A stretch of 64,000 nt of DNA from Marimonas arenosa. GTDB taxonomy: Bacteria; Pseudomonadota; Alphaproteobacteria; Rhodobacterales; Rhodobacteraceae. Both the position numbers and the translations under genes were made by a program. Below are positions 1 to 8,771 of the stretch, one piece after another. The stretch spans positions 1-64,000 of the forward strand of contig NZ_JANHAX010000006.1 in assembly GCF_030848945.1 (NCBI RefSeq), in the 5' to 3' direction. The first letter of the stretch is position 1. Each line of letters begins with the position of its first letter. The notes under the pieces were generated by a model. The model was not told where the DNA came from and did not search any database. It saw only the letters and a list, made by a program, of their open reading frames with translations.

Positions 1-419
1 CCGACCCGACCGATCCCACCGATCCCACGGAGCCGGTCGACCCGGGCACGCCCACCGATCCGACTGCCGGCGGCATGGTCTACAGCCTCGCGGGACCGGA
101 CGCCCAGCTTTTCGTCATCGACCCCGATACCGGCGATATCGCGCCGCAGGACTGGTTCGTGCCGAGTTATCACGACGCCTGGGACCAGAACGAGGACCAT
201 GTCTACGAGATCACCCGCGTCGCCACGCCGGAGGACGGCAGCCCGGCGGTGCCGGAGGACCTGCGCTTCGAAACCTTGCCCGACGGAAGTTTCGCGCCCC
301 TGCCCGCCGAAGACCCCCTGATGGCGGCACTGTTTCTCGATACCACCGGCACGCTGGAAGCAGCACTGCCTGAGGAAGAACCGGACGACGAGACGCTGCT
401 GGATGAGATGATGATTTAG
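1..419 (+). CDS. C-terminal part of a Pro/Thr/Asp-rich surface or secreted protein (5' truncated)
   Basis: An open frame runs in from the left edge and stops at 419. The first residues form a PTDPTDPTEPVDP-type proline/threonine/aspartate linker, followed by a segment (YSLAGPDAQLFVIDPDTGDI) that resembles a cadherin-like strand pattern, and a very acidic tail. Low-complexity linkers followed by calcium-binding-like modules are common in large exported repeat proteins of Roseobacters, so export is likely but inferred. The first ATG in frame lies at 75, but the linker reads in frame before it, so the real start is outside the window. Exact function cannot be assigned. Confidence 0.7.
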   Translation, partial: DPTDPTDPTEPVDPGTPTDPTAGGMVYSLAGPDAQLFVIDPDTGDIAPQDWFVPSYHDAWDQNEDHVYEITRVATPEDGSPAVPEDLRFETLPDGSFAPLPAEDPLMAALFLDTTGTLEAALPEEEPDDETLLDEMMI

Positions 420-1434
420 ACCGAACCGCCTGCCCTGGTCATACGGCCCGCATCCGCAGAAGGTTCGAGCGCGTTTTGGAAACGAGCCGCACCTGTTTTT
501 CCGTCGCCGGCGGCCTCGGCTCGGCGGAGTGCCTGCCAGAGGTCGAACAGGATGTCGCGCTGGCGTGGGTCGCGCACCCAGTTCGTTGCCCAGCCGGTAA
601 TCGCCAGCCGCACGCCCTCGGTCACCGACTCGACCCGGTGCAGCGTGTCAGCGGGATAGACCACCGCCTCACCCTGGCCGAGCTTAAACGTCCGATCTTC
701 CACCCGGTCCGAGATACAGAGCGCGCCACCTTCGTAAACCTCTGGCAGAGAGGGAAAATCTTGAAGGACATGTCAGCACGCCCGCCCGTCATCAAGGCAT
801 TGTCGATGTGGTTGCCGTATTCGCCGCCGCCTTCGGTGCGCGACAGCACCATGCCGGAAAACCCCTTGGGACATGCCACCGCCTGAAACAGCGGATGCGC
901 CAGCAGCGCCCTTCTGACTTTCTCCAGCACCGCCTCGCGGTCGGGTGGCAGCGGCCGGGCCAGGTGCGCGCCAGCATCGGCAGCGCCTTGGTCCAGGCCG
1001 GGGTGCCGAGCCGCCACAGCGACACGGCCACCGCCAGCGCCGCGGCGGTCAGGCCGTGCGGACCCACGTAAGCGGCGTATTGCGCCGCCGGGCTGGCGGC
1101 CCAGACATAGCCTCAACGCCCAGGGGAAGCCGGTGAGGACATAGCTGCGTAAAAGCTCGGCCCCGGTCAGCGCCGCGATCCGGTAGGTGCCTTCGAAATA
1201 GTCGAACCGCGTCAGACAGGCCGCAAGTCCCTGGCTCATCTCGATCCCGGCCTCGCCGGCTTCGCCGGCTTGTTCGGCCAGCGCCGATGTCGCCGTCGCC
1301 AGGGGCACCACTTCGGTCTGCAGCGAAGCCAGCCCTGCCAACGTGGCCACCGCCCAGTTCCGGGGGCTGACCTGCCGGGAGCCGCCCCTGTTTTGCGTCG
1401 TCATCGTCGCGCCCATTCCCTGAGGATTTTTCAA
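416..1434 (-). pseudogene. Broken PKHD-type Fe(II)/2-oxoglutarate hydroxylase fused to an lnt fragment
   Basis: Read on the minus strand, 941 down to about 770 encodes the middle of a PiuC-like hydroxylase, including the HxD iron-ligand motif (GNHIDNAL). Near 750-765 the frame changes; the rest of the family pattern (YEGGALCISD, YPADTLHRVESV, WVRDPRQRDILFD) continues in another frame to a stop at 416. The family's first residues, before EAVLEKVRRALLAHP, are absent. In their place the open frame reads through an inverted copy of part of lnt (942-1178) and then about 85 unrecognised residues (1179-1434). Replaced N-terminus plus frameshift indicate a non-functional gene. A sequence or assembly error could explain the frameshift but not the lnt segment. 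Confidence 0.75.
942..1178 (-). repeat. Inverted, internally deleted copy of an lnt segment
   Basis: The reverse complement matches 3348-3614 inside lnt almost base for base. Two gaps distinguish it: 2 nt are missing at the position corresponding to about 3414, and 28 nt are missing between two TGGCGC direct repeats. One substitution is visible near the end. The deletions total 30 nt, so the reading frame is restored and the chimeric minus-strand ORF stays open. High identity suggests a recent event. Confidence 0.9.
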
Positions 1435-1507
1435 TCACCGTGAGACCCCCGCGGCGGTCAAGCGCTTTCCCCTGTCCCTCACGTCCGGCACGGGCTATGG
1501 AGCGGAC

Positions 1508-1996
1508 ATGGGCATCGAGGTCATCATCGAGGACGCGCGCTGGCAGGCGACGGGGTTGGACCGGCTGGCCGCACGCGCGGCAGAGGCGACTCTGACGCAT
1601 CTCGGACTCGATCCGGTGGCCTGCGAGGTATCGCTCCTGGCCTGCGACGATGCCCGCATCGCCGCACTCAATGCCGATTTCCGAAACAAGCCGCAACCGA
1701 CCAACGTGCTGAGTTGGCCATCGGAACAGCGCGGCGCCGATACAGACGGTGCACCACCGGAGCCTCCACGCGACATGGAGCTTGGAGACATCGCCATCGC
1801 CTATGACATCTGCGCCCGCGAAGCCGGCGCGCAAGGCATTGAGATGGACGATCACGTCAGCCATCTGGTGGTTCACGGGATCCTGCATCTTCTGGGGTAC
1901 GATCACATCCGTGACCGCGATGCCACTTTGATGGAAGCGCTGGAAACCGCCATACTTGGCAAACTGGGCATCGCTGACCCATATAGAGAGGCATGA
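1508..1996 (+). CDS. ybeY: Endoribonuclease YbeY (rRNA maturation)
   Basis: A 162-residue protein with the signature HGILHLLGYDH; His123, His127 and His133 are the expected metal ligands. YbeY is a single-strand-specific metallo-RNase involved in 16S rRNA 3'-end maturation and ribosome quality control in the cytoplasm. The ATG at 1508 follows a GGAG 6-9 nt upstream. It is first in the ybeY-corC-lnt row on the plus strand, a conserved alphaproteobacterial order. The phoH gene that often precedes ybeY is missing; the broken hydroxylase chimera occupies that place. Length is normal for the family. Confidence 0.95.
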   Translation: MGIEVIIEDARWQATGLDRLAARAAEATLTHLGLDPVACEVSLLACDDARIAALNADFRNKPQPTNVLSWPSEQRGADTDGAPPEPPRDMELGDIAIAYDICAREAGAQGIEMDDHVSHLVVHGILHLLGYDHIRDRDATLMEALETAILGKLGIADPYREA

Positions 1997-2031
1997 TGCA
2001 GGGCGAGGACCCTGCTTTTGGATAAGGACAG

Positions 2032-2949
2032 ATGGGCGATAACATCGACGGGTCGTCTCCCGCGGCGCAGGGCGCGCGGGACACTCAGGCAGAAAATGGT
2101 GACCCCGGCGACGCGCCGGATACCCAGTCAGGCAGCGGATTGCTGCGCCGTATCTTTGGGGCGCTCAACCCCTCCGACATAGAAGAAACCACCGATCACG
2201 TGCCCCCGGAACGGGAAGCCCCTGCCGCGCCTGGTCTGCTCAACCTGCGCCGCATGGCCGTCGAGGACGTGATGATCCCCAAGGCCGAGATCGTCTCGAT
2301 CCCGGCGACCATCACCCGTGACGAGCTGGTGCAGGTCTTCCGCGACAGCGGTTTCAGCCGCCTGCCGGTCTACCAGGACACGCTCGACACCCCGCTGGGG
2401 ATGGCGCATCTCAAGGATTTTGCGCTGCAATATGGCTTCAATGGCACTGCCAAGGGTGGATTTGCGCTGAAGAAAATGCTGCGGCCGTTGCTGTTCGTGC
2501 CGCCTTCGATGCCGATCGGCGTGCTTTTGGCCAAGATGCAGGCCGAACGCCGGCACCTCGCCCTGGTGATCGACGAATATGGCGGCGTCGACGGGCTGGT
2601 CACGATCGAGGACCTGATCGAACAGGTCCTCGGCGAAATCGAAGACGAGCACGACCAGGCAGAGGACCAGCTGTTCTCGGAGAACAAGGACGGCAGTTGG
2701 ATGGCCCAGGCCAAGACCCCGCTGGACGAGTTCGAAACCGCGGCCGGCCATTCGCTGACCGGTCACGAGGCGGTCGACGAGGAAGAGATCGACACTCTGG
2801 GCGGGTTGGTCTTCATGCTTTGCGGCCGGGTGCCGGTGCGCGGCGAGGTGATCAAACATCCCGATGGCACCGAGTTCGAAGTGATCGACGCCGATCCGCG
2901 CCGGATCAAGCGGCTGCGGGTGCGTTTGCCGAAATCCATCGATGCCTGA
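2032..2949 (+). CDS. CorC/HlyC-family CBS-domain protein (YbeX-like)
   Basis: 305 residues. A variable N-terminus is followed by two CBS motifs (about residues 70-195, starting at MAVEDVMIPKAEIVSIP and ending at VIDEYGGVDGLVTIEDL), then the C-terminal CorC_HlyC domain (about 215-300). The membrane DUF21 domain is absent, so this is the short soluble YbeX/CorC form associated with Mg/Co resistance and, in enteric bacteria, ribosome metabolism. It starts 35 nt after ybeY and its last 8 nt overlap the start of lnt, indicating co-transcription and possibly translational coupling. Confidence 0.92.
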   Translation: MGDNIDGSSPAAQGARDTQAENGDPGDAPDTQSGSGLLRRIFGALNPSDIEETTDHVPPEREAPAAPGLLNLRRMAVEDVMIPKAEIVSIPATITRDELVQVFRDSGFSRLPVYQDTLDTPLGMAHLKDFALQYGFNGTAKGGFALKKMLRPLLFVPPSMPIGVLLAKMQAERRHLALVIDEYGGVDGLVTIEDLIEQVLGEIEDEHDQAEDQLFSENKDGSWMAQAKTPLDEFETAAGHSLTGHEAVDEEEIDTLGGLVFMLCGRVPVRGEVIKHPDGTEFEVIDADPRRIKRLRVRLPKSIDA

Positions 2950-4489
2950 GCCGGACCGCCCGAGCCTTGTCACGCGGTTCGAGGCCCGGGCGCAATCGGT
3001 CTTCCTCCGCCGCCTGATGCTGGCGGCCGCGCTGGCGGGCGCGGTGGCGGCGCTGGCCCAGGCGCCGTTCAACCTCTGGCCGTTGGGCTTGCTGGGGCTC
3101 ACCGGGCTGTTCACCCTGTCGCGCGTGGCGCGCGGCCCCTGGCCCGCCTTCTGGATCGGCTGGGCCGGCGGAACCGGCTATTTCGCCATGGCGTTGTTCT
3201 GGATCGTCGAGCCGTTCTTCGTCGACTTCGCCCGCCATGGCTGGATGGCGCCGTTCGCCCTAGCGTTTCTTTCCGGCGGGCTGGCATTGTTCTGGGGCGG
3301 GGCGAGCATGCTTGCCCATCGGCTGGGCGGGCGGGCGCTGACCTGGGTCGCGGCGCTGACCGGGGCCGAGCTTTTACGCAGCTATGTCCTCACCGGCTTC
3401 CCCTGGGCGTTGATCGGCTATGTCTGGGCCGCCAGCCCGGCGGCGCAATACGCCGCTTACGTGGGTCCGCACGGCCTGACCGCCGCGGCGCTGGCGGTGG
3501 CCGTGTCGCTGTGGCGGCTCGGCACCCCGGCCTGGACCAAGGCGCTGCCGATGCTGGCGCTCTATGCCGGGCTGATCGCGCTTGGCGCGCATCTGGCCCG
3601 GCCGCTGCCACCCGGCCCCGAGGCGCCCGTCATCCGCATGATCCAGCCCAACGCGTTGCAGCACCAGAAATGGGATCCCGACCACGTCCTGACCTTCTTC
3701 AACCGCCAGCTCGACTTCACCGCGAAGTCCGGCACCGGACCCGATCCGGACCTGATCGTCTGGCCCGAAACCGCGATTCCCTGGGCGTTGGAAAACGCCG
3801 GCCGGCCGCTCGAGATGATCGCGGACACCGCAGCCGGCACGCCCGTGGTGCTCGGCCTGCGTCGGTTCGACGGGCCGCGGCTCTACAACACCGCAATACT
3901 GCTCGACGCCAACGGCCAGGTTGCGGCGCAATACGACAAACATCATCTCGTGCCCTTCGGCGAGTATGTCCCCTTTGGCGACATGGCGGCCGGTTTCGGC
4001 ATCGCCGGGCTCGCCGCGCGCGACGGTTTCGGCTATTCCGCCGGCCCGGGTCCGCGGCTGATCGAGCTGCCCGGGATCGGCCCGGCCCTGCCGCTGATCT
4101 GTTACGAGGCGGTGTTCCCGCAGGATGTGGCCGCCGCCCCGGCCCGGCCCCGACTGCTGCTGCAATTGACCAACGACGCCTGGTTCGGGCAGTTCTCCGG
4201 GCCCTTCCAGCACCTGCAACAAGCCCGGATGCGCGCCATCGAACAGGGCCTGCCGATGCTGCGGGTGGCCAATACCGGCGTCTCGGCGATGATCGGTCCT
4301 CGCGGCGAGATCCTCAACCGGATACCGCTCGGCCAGGCCGGCTTCGCCGACGCCGGGTTGCCCGCCGCCCTGCCGCCGACGCCTTATGCCCGCAGCGGCG
4401 ACTGGCCGGTGCTGGCGCTGGTGGTGATCGGCCTCGGGCTCGGCGCCATCGCCCGCCGGCGGTCGCCGGCCCCGCACCGGCCCGATTGA
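2942..4489 (+). CDS. lnt: Apolipoprotein N-acyltransferase
   Basis: 515 residues: about six or seven membrane spans in the first 210, then a nitrilase-fold periplasmic domain. The catalytic triad is visible as Glu276 (VWPETAIPW), Lys333 (YDKHHLVPFGEY) and Cys387 (LICYEAVFP). Lnt adds the third acyl chain to the N-terminal cysteine of lipoproteins in the inner membrane. A C-terminal span follows the catalytic domain. The gene overlaps corC by 8 nt. The segment 3348-3614 is the source of an inverted copy at 942-1178; this copy of lnt itself is intact. Confidence 0.96.
   Translation: MPEPDRPSLVTRFEARAQSVFLRRLMLAAALAGAVAALAQAPFNLWPLGLLGLTGLFTLSRVARGPWPAFWIGWAGGTGYFAMALFWIVEPFFVDFARHGWMAPFALAFLSGGLALFWGGASMLAHRLGGRALTWVAALTGAELLRSYVLTGFPWALIGYVWAASPAAQYAAYVGPHGLTAAALAVAVSLWRLGTPAWTKALPMLALYAGLIALGAHLARPLPPGPEAPVIRMIQPNALQHQKWDPDHVLTFFNRQLDFTAKSGTGPDPDLIVWPETAIPWALENAGRPLEMIADTAAGTPVVLGLRRFDGPRLYNTAILLDANGQVAAQYDKHHLVPFGEYVPFGDMAAGFGIAGLAARDGFGYSAGPGPRLIELPGIGPALPLICYEAVFPQDVAAAPARPRLLLQLTNDAWFGQFSGPFQHLQQARMRAIEQGLPMLRVANTGVSAMIGPRGEILNRIPLGQAGFADAGLPAALPPTPYARSGDWPVLALVVIGLGLGAIARRRSPAPHRPD
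3348..3614 (+). repeat. Source segment in lnt for the inverted copy at 942-1178
   Basis: This 267-nt part of lnt covers the last membrane spans before the nitrilase domain. Its reverse complement occurs at 942-1178 with 30 nt missing in two deletions. About 2.2 kb separates the two arms. Confidence 0.9.
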
Positions 4490-4551
4490 AGCGGTTGTCG
4501 CCGCCTTTTTCCATTGACCCGCCGCAACCGCACGCGTAACCAGACGCAATC

Positions 4552-4600
4552 GCCCCCACAACGGCTTCCTGGCGTGGCGGGCAAGACCCCAATGGAGCAT
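4552..4600 (+). promoter_or_regulatory. SAM/SAH riboswitch upstream of metK
   Basis: The leader contains CACAACGGCTTCCTGGCGTG (4557-4576) followed by AATGGAGCA (4591-4599). These are the two conserved blocks of the SAM/SAH riboswitch class known from Rhodobacterales metK leaders. P1 can form between CCAC and GTGG, and GGCTTCC can pair with GGAGC to make the H-type pseudoknot. The pseudoknot strand contains GGAG, the likely metK Shine-Dalgarno, 9-12 nt before the ATG, so ligand binding would block translation initiation. The assignment rests on motif match and position. Confidence 0.9.
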
Positions 4601-4605
4601 TTCTC

Positions 4606-5772
4606 ATGACCAGAAAAAACTACGTTTTTACTTCGGAATCGGTGTCCGAAGGCCACCCCGACAAGGTCTGCGACCGGATTTCCGACGCCGTCCTCGACGC
4701 CTTTCTCAGCGAAGACCCGCACGCCCGCGTGGCCTGTGAAACCTTCGCCACCACCGACCGGGTGGTGATCGGCGGCGAGGTGCGCGGTCCCGGCGCGGTG
4801 ATCAAGCGGGTCGAAGAGATCGCCCGCGACTGCGTCAAGGATATCGGCTACGAGCAGGAGGGGTTTCACTGGGCCAACATGAAGGTCAACAGCTACCTGC
4901 ACGCCCAGTCCGCCGACATCGCCCAGGGCGTGGACGCCGATGAGGACAAGGACGAAGGTGCCGGCGATCAGGGCATCATGTTCGGCTATGCCGTCAATGA
5001 GACCAAGGCGCTGATGCCGGCGCCGATCCAGTATGCCCACGCCATCCTGCGCCGCCTGGCCGAAGTGCGCAAATCCGGCGCCGAGCCCAAGCTGGGGCCA
5101 GATGCGAAATCGCAGCTTTCGGTGCGCTATGTCGACGGCAAACCGGTCGATGTCACCTCGATTGTGTTGTCGACCCAGCACCTAGATCCCGATCTGACGT
5201 CAAACGACGTGCGCGCAATCGTCGAGCCCTATATCCGCAAGATCCTGCCGGAAGGCTGGATCACCAAGCAAACCGTCTGGCACGTCAATCCGACCGGAAA
5301 ATTCGTCATCGGTGGCCCCGATGGCGATGCCGGCCTGACCGGGCGCAAGATCATCGTCGACACCTATGGCGGGGCCGCGCCGCATGGCGGCGGCGCCTTC
5401 TCGGGCAAGGATCCGACCAAGGTCGACCGTTCAGCGGCCTACGCCGCGCGTTATCTCGCAAAGAACATCGTCGCGGCCGGGCTGGCGGACCGCTGCACGC
5501 TGCAGCTTTCCTATGCCATCGGCGTGGCTGAGCCGCAGTCGATCTTCATCGACACCCATAACAGCGGCCAGGTCAGTGACGAGGCGCTGGAGAAAGCCGT
5601 CCGCGAGGTGATGGACCTGACCCCGCGTGCGATCCGCACCCATCTCGGCCTCAACAAGCCGATCTACCAGCGCACAGCGGCCTACGGCCATTTCGGCCGG
5701 CAGCCCGACGAACAGGGCGGCTTTAGCTGGGAAAAGACCGATCTGGTCGAGGCGCTGAAAGGCGCGGTCTGA
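4606..5772 (+). CDS. metK: S-adenosylmethionine synthetase
   Basis: 388 residues. Family motifs seen: [17 protein letters not shown] near residue 16, the ATP-binding [12 protein letters not shown], and [19 protein letters not shown]. The enzyme makes SAM from methionine and ATP as a cytoplasmic tetramer needing Mg and K. The ATG at 4606 lies directly after the SAM/SAH riboswitch, indicating feedback at translation initiation. It lies 116 nt after lnt and is followed by a strong hairpin. Confidence 0.97.
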   Translation: MTRKNYVFTSESVSEGHPDKVCDRISDAVLDAFLSEDPHARVACETFATTDRVVIGGEVRGPGAVIKRVEEIARDCVKDIGYEQEGFHWANMKVNSYLHAQSADIAQGVDADEDKDEGAGDQGIMFGYAVNETKALMPAPIQYAHAILRRLAEVRKSGAEPKLGPDAKSQLSVRYVDGKPVDVTSIVLSTQHLDPDLTSNDVRAIVEPYIRKILPEGWITKQTVWHVNPTGKFVIGGPDGDAGLTGRKIIVDTYGGAAPHGGGAFSGKDPTKVDRSAAYAARYLAKNIVAAGLADRCTLQLSYAIGVAEPQSIFIDTHNSGQVSDEALEKAVREVMDLTPRAIRTHLGLNKPIYQRTAAYGHFGRQPDEQGGFSWEKTDLVEALKGAV

Positions 5773-5793
5773 TCCCGCCCATATCACCGGGCA

Positions 5794-5822
5794 CGACGCC
5801 GCCCCCCGGGGCGGCGTCGCTC
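5794..5822 (+). terminator. Hairpin terminator after metK
   Basis: CGACGCCGCCCC and GGGGCGGCGTCG form a nearly perfect GC stem with a tiny loop 22 nt after the metK stop, followed by CTCATTT. The T-tract is short, so it may be a weak intrinsic terminator or an mRNA 3'-end stabiliser. Confidence 0.7.
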
Positions 5823-5907
5823 ATTTGACGCCGGGTCGTGCTTGCCCCGCCCACCGCCTGCCGCAAAACTCCTCGTCATCGCCCTTTTGCCGCCACGGAG
5901 AGCGCCG

Positions 5908-6537
5908 ATGATCTTCTACGACTGCTCCACCGCCCCCAGCCCACGCCGGGCGCGAATGTTCATCGCAGAGAAGGGGTTGGAGATCGAAACCCGAAACATC
6001 AGCATTGCTGATGGTGAGCAATTCTCTGAAGATTTCCTCAAGATCAATCAACGCGCTACCCTGCCGGTCCTGGTCACCGACGAAGGCAGCGCATTGACCG
6101 AAAACACTGCCATCGCCGCGTATCTCGAAGCCCGCTTCCCCGAGCCGCCTCTTCTGGGGCGGGATCCTGACGAAAAGGGCCGGGTGGCGATGTGGAACAC
6201 GATCTCCGAACAGCAGGGCGGCACGGCTGTTGCAGAAGCCTTCCGCAATGCCCACCCAGCGATGAAGGGACGGGCGCTGCCCGGTCCGCTCGACCTTGAA
6301 CAAATTCCGGAACTGGCCGAACGTGGCCGGCGCCGGGTCGAAGCCTTCTTCGCGCTTCTCGAGGCCAGGCTTCAACAAAGCCCATGGCTGGCGGGCGACG
6401 CGTTCTCGATGGCCGACATCACCGCCTTTGTCTTCACCGATTTCGCCCGGGTCATCCGCGCCCGTATTCCCGAAGACAATGAAGCAACGCAGGCCTGGTT
6501 CGGCCGGGTCAAGACCCGCCCGAGCGCGTCCCTGTAA
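5908..6537 (+). CDS. Glutathione S-transferase family protein
   Basis: 209 residues from ATG 5908 (MIFYDCSTAPSPRRARMF), which follows a GGAGAG site; the frame is open further upstream to 5842 but that extension does not look like GST. The N-terminal thioredoxin-fold half (1-80) has the cis-Pro region TLPVLV and the ENTAIAAYLE segment. The C-terminal helical half includes WLAGDAFSMADITAFVFTDF, the usual N-capping box region. The substrate is unknown. It sits between metK and trmB, genes that are adjacent in many relatives, suggesting that this gene and doxX were added here. Confidence 0.9.
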   Translation: MIFYDCSTAPSPRRARMFIAEKGLEIETRNISIADGEQFSEDFLKINQRATLPVLVTDEGSALTENTAIAAYLEARFPEPPLLGRDPDEKGRVAMWNTISEQQGGTAVAEAFRNAHPAMKGRALPGPLDLEQIPELAERGRRRVEAFFALLEARLQQSPWLAGDAFSMADITAFVFTDFARVIRARIPEDNEATQAWFGRVKTRPSASL

Positions 6538-6540
6538 AGA

Positions 6541-6568
6541 AAAGGCCCCGCGACCGGGGCCTTTTCTC
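6541..6568. terminator. Bidirectional intrinsic terminator between GST and doxX
   Basis: AAAGGCCCCG, a CGAC loop and CGGGGCCTTT form a perfect 10-bp stem flanked by A-rich and T-rich sides (CCTTTTCTCTT). It starts 3 nt after the GST stop and precedes the end of the converging doxX gene, so it can serve both strands. Confidence 0.9.
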
Positions 6569-6588
6569 TTTAGGCTGAAAGCCGTGCC

Positions 6589-7011
6589 TCACTCGGCCGG
6601 CTGCGTCAAAGGCTGCCGGTTGTCCAGCGACCAGGCCCCGGCTCCCAGCGCCACCACCATTAGCATGCCACCAGCGATCGAGACGTTCTTCATGAAGCTG
6701 ATCATCTGCATTTGCGCCTCCATGCCTTCCATGCCCAGCGACGGCAGATAGTGGAAGATCAACCCTGACAGCAGCGTGAAGCCGGCCAGCAGGAAGGCCA
6801 CCAACCGCGCTTGCCAGCCGAGCAGCAGCGCGATGCCGCCGCCGAGCTCGGTCAGAATGACGAGAGGCAGCAACGCGCCGGGCACGCCCATCATTTCCAT
6901 GTAGCCCTGGGTGCCTTCGTAACCGGCGATCTTCTGGGCCCCGGCCATGATGAAGATGAAGGCGAGGAAAAGCCGGCCAACGGGCGCGGCATAGGTCTGA
7001 AACTGTGTCAT
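6589..7011 (-). CDS. DoxX family membrane protein
   Basis: 140 residues with four predicted membrane helices and the DoxX pattern (RLFLAFIFIMAGAQKIAGY, LTELGGGIALLLGWQARL). The start at 7011 (MTQFQTYAAP) has a GGAG site 8 nt upstream; the frame extends to 7203 but without DoxX similarity. DoxX proteins are inner-membrane proteins linked to quinone or thiol redox functions; the specific role here is unknown. It converges on the GST gene across a shared terminator and is divergent from trmB. Confidence 0.9.
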   Translation of the reverse strand: MTQFQTYAAPVGRLFLAFIFIMAGAQKIAGYEGTQGYMEMMGVPGALLPLVILTELGGGIALLLGWQARLVAFLLAGFTLLSGLIFHYLPSLGMEGMEAQMQMISFMKNVSIAGGMLMVVALGAGAWSLDNRQPLTQPAE

Positions 7012-7189
7012 CGGAAACTCCGTCCTGTTCCTGTGTGTTCTTGTGCCCGATACATGGCGTTTTGCTCGCAGTTGAACCATTCCCACAAATTCGACAAGCT
7101 GTGTGCAAAAATGCAGAGATAGGCGCAACGCCGCGCCCGGCGTGTCAGGAACGGTTGAAACCCGCTCCCCCGGGCAGTAGGAGGCAGCC

Positions 7190-7903
7190 ATGAGCAAATC
7201 CAATCACCAGTCCGGCGCGCCCTGGCGCAATTTCTATGGCCGCATCAAAGGCAAGGGGCTACGGCCTAGCCAAGAGGCCTATCTCGAGGAAGACCTCGGA
7301 CGGCTCTCGCCCGGGCCGGTGGGCTGGGACGAGAACCCTGACCGCGCGCCGCTTGATCTTGCGGCGCTGTTCGGTGGCCGCGAGGTCTGGCTGGAAGTGG
7401 GGTTCGGCGGCGGCGAGCACATGGTGCACCAGGCCGTGCAAAATCCCGATATCGGCATCATCGGGGCCGAGCCCTACATCAACGGCGTCGCCATGCTGTT
7501 GGGAAAAATTCGGAACGCGGACTGCGACAACATCCGCATCCATCCCGGCGACGTGCGCGACCTGTTCGACGTGCTGCCCGACGCCTCGATTGCCCGCGCC
7601 TTCCTGCTTTACCCCGACCCCTGGCCGAAGAAAAAACACCATCGCCGCCGTTTCGTGACGCCCGAGCACCTCGAGCCACTGGCCCGGGTGCTGAAACCCG
7701 GCGCCATTTTCCGGGTGGCAACGGATATTCCCGACTATGTCCGTCAGACGCTTGAGCAGGTTCCACGCTTCGGGTTCGACTGGCTGGCCGAACGGCCCTC
7801 GGACTGGCGCGAGGCCTGGGGTGACTGGATTTCCACCCGCTACGAGCAGAAGGCCCTGCGCGAAGGCCGGGTGCCGCACTACCTGACATTCCGGCGCCAC
7901 TGA
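7190..7903 (+). CDS. trmB: tRNA (guanine-46-N7)-methyltransferase
   Basis: 237 residues. It has the SAM-binding motif WLEVGFGGGEHMVHQA near residue 64 and the TrmB signature YPDPWPKKKHHRRRF, in which the Asp/Pro/Trp and Lys/His/Arg residues act in tRNA binding and catalysis. It forms m7G46 in the variable loop of tRNA. A GGAGG site (about 7181-7185) precedes the ATG at 7190. The SAM it uses is made by metK just upstream, a frequent neighbour in this order of bacteria. Confidence 0.95.
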   Translation: MSKSNHQSGAPWRNFYGRIKGKGLRPSQEAYLEEDLGRLSPGPVGWDENPDRAPLDLAALFGGREVWLEVGFGGGEHMVHQAVQNPDIGIIGAEPYINGVAMLLGKIRNADCDNIRIHPGDVRDLFDVLPDASIARAFLLYPDPWPKKKHHRRRFVTPEHLEPLARVLKPGAIFRVATDIPDYVRQTLEQVPRFGFDWLAERPSDWREAWGDWISTRYEQKALREGRVPHYLTFRRH

Positions 7904-7977
7904 TCCGTCAGGCTTTGATCAGCCCGTATCAAGGCGAACCGGCAAGAGGCCTCGCATTCCGCCCGCGACCGATCGGA

Positions 7978-8766
7978 TCAAAGATGGTCCGGCTGCGGCA
8001 TGCCCAGCACGTGGTAACCGCCATCGACGCGAACAATCTCGCCGGTGGTAAACAAGCCGTCGTCCGAGGCGAGGTAAACTGCGGTGCCGCCCACCGCCTC
8101 GAGCGTGGCGTTCGAGCGCAGCGGGGCATTCTCCTCGGTGTGCCGGAAGGTCTTGCGCGCCCCGCCAATGGCCGCCCCGGCAAGCGTCTTCATCGGCCCC
8201 GGAGAAATCGCGTTCACCCGGATGCCCTGCGGCCCGAGATCGTTGGCGAGATAACGCACCGTCGCCTCGAGCGCCGCCTTGGCCACGCCCATCACGTTGT
8301 AGTTCGGCACCACCCGGTTCGAGCCCTGGTAGGTCAGCGTCAGCAGTGTGCCGCCGTCGGTCATCATCGGCTCGGCGCGGCGGGCGACCTCGATGAAGGA
8401 ATAGCAGGAAATGTCGAGCGAGTTCTTGAAATTCTCGCGGCTGGTGTTGAGGAACCGCCCGGTCAACTCGTCCTTGTTGGAGTAGGCGATGGCGTGCACC
8501 AGGAAATCGAGCCGGTCCCAGCGCTCGGTCAGCTGTGAAAACGCGGTATCAAGCGAGGCGTCGTCGGTGACGTCGACATCGACGATGAAATCCGAGCCCA
8601 GCGACTGCGCGAGCGGCAGCACCCGCTTGCCGAAGGCCTCGCCCTGATAGGTAAAGGCCAGCTCCGCCCCGGCCTCGGCCATGGCCCTGGCAATCCCCCA
8701 TGCGATTGAGCGGTCGTTCGCGACCCCCATGATCAGCCCGCGTTTGCCGTTCATCCGCTCGCCCAT
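7978..8766 (-). CDS. fabI: Enoyl-[acyl-carrier-protein] reductase (NADH)
   Basis: 262 residues, SDR fold. The N-terminal GLIMGVANDRSIAWGIARAM is the typical FabI nucleotide-binding loop. The active-site Tyr and Lys are in NYNVMGVAKAAL, and the substrate-binding loop is SPGPMKTLAG. It carries out the last reduction in type II fatty acid elongation and is the target of triclosan and isoniazid-like inhibitors in other bacteria. The gene lies 5 nt downstream of fabB on the same strand, so the two are surely one transcript. Confidence 0.96.
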   Translation of the reverse strand: MGERMNGKRGLIMGVANDRSIAWGIARAMAEAGAELAFTYQGEAFGKRVLPLAQSLGSDFIVDVDVTDDASLDTAFSQLTERWDRLDFLVHAIAYSNKDELTGRFLNTSRENFKNSLDISCYSFIEVARRAEPMMTDGGTLLTLTYQGSNRVVPNYNVMGVAKAALEATVRYLANDLGPQGIRVNAISPGPMKTLAGAAIGGARKTFRHTEENAPLRSNATLEAVGGTAVYLASDDGLFTTGEIVRVDGGYHVLGMPQPDHL

Positions 8767-8771
8767 GTTTT

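Noticed and set aside
1..70. Tandem CCGACCGATCCCAC repeat as a regulatory or satellite repeat
   Set aside because: It is the coding sequence of a Pro/Thr/Asp linker in frame with the following protein.
1049..1906. Long minus-strand frame over ybeY and its upstream
   Set aside because: It is antisense to ybeY, whose motifs and length are certain, and has no family pattern of its own.
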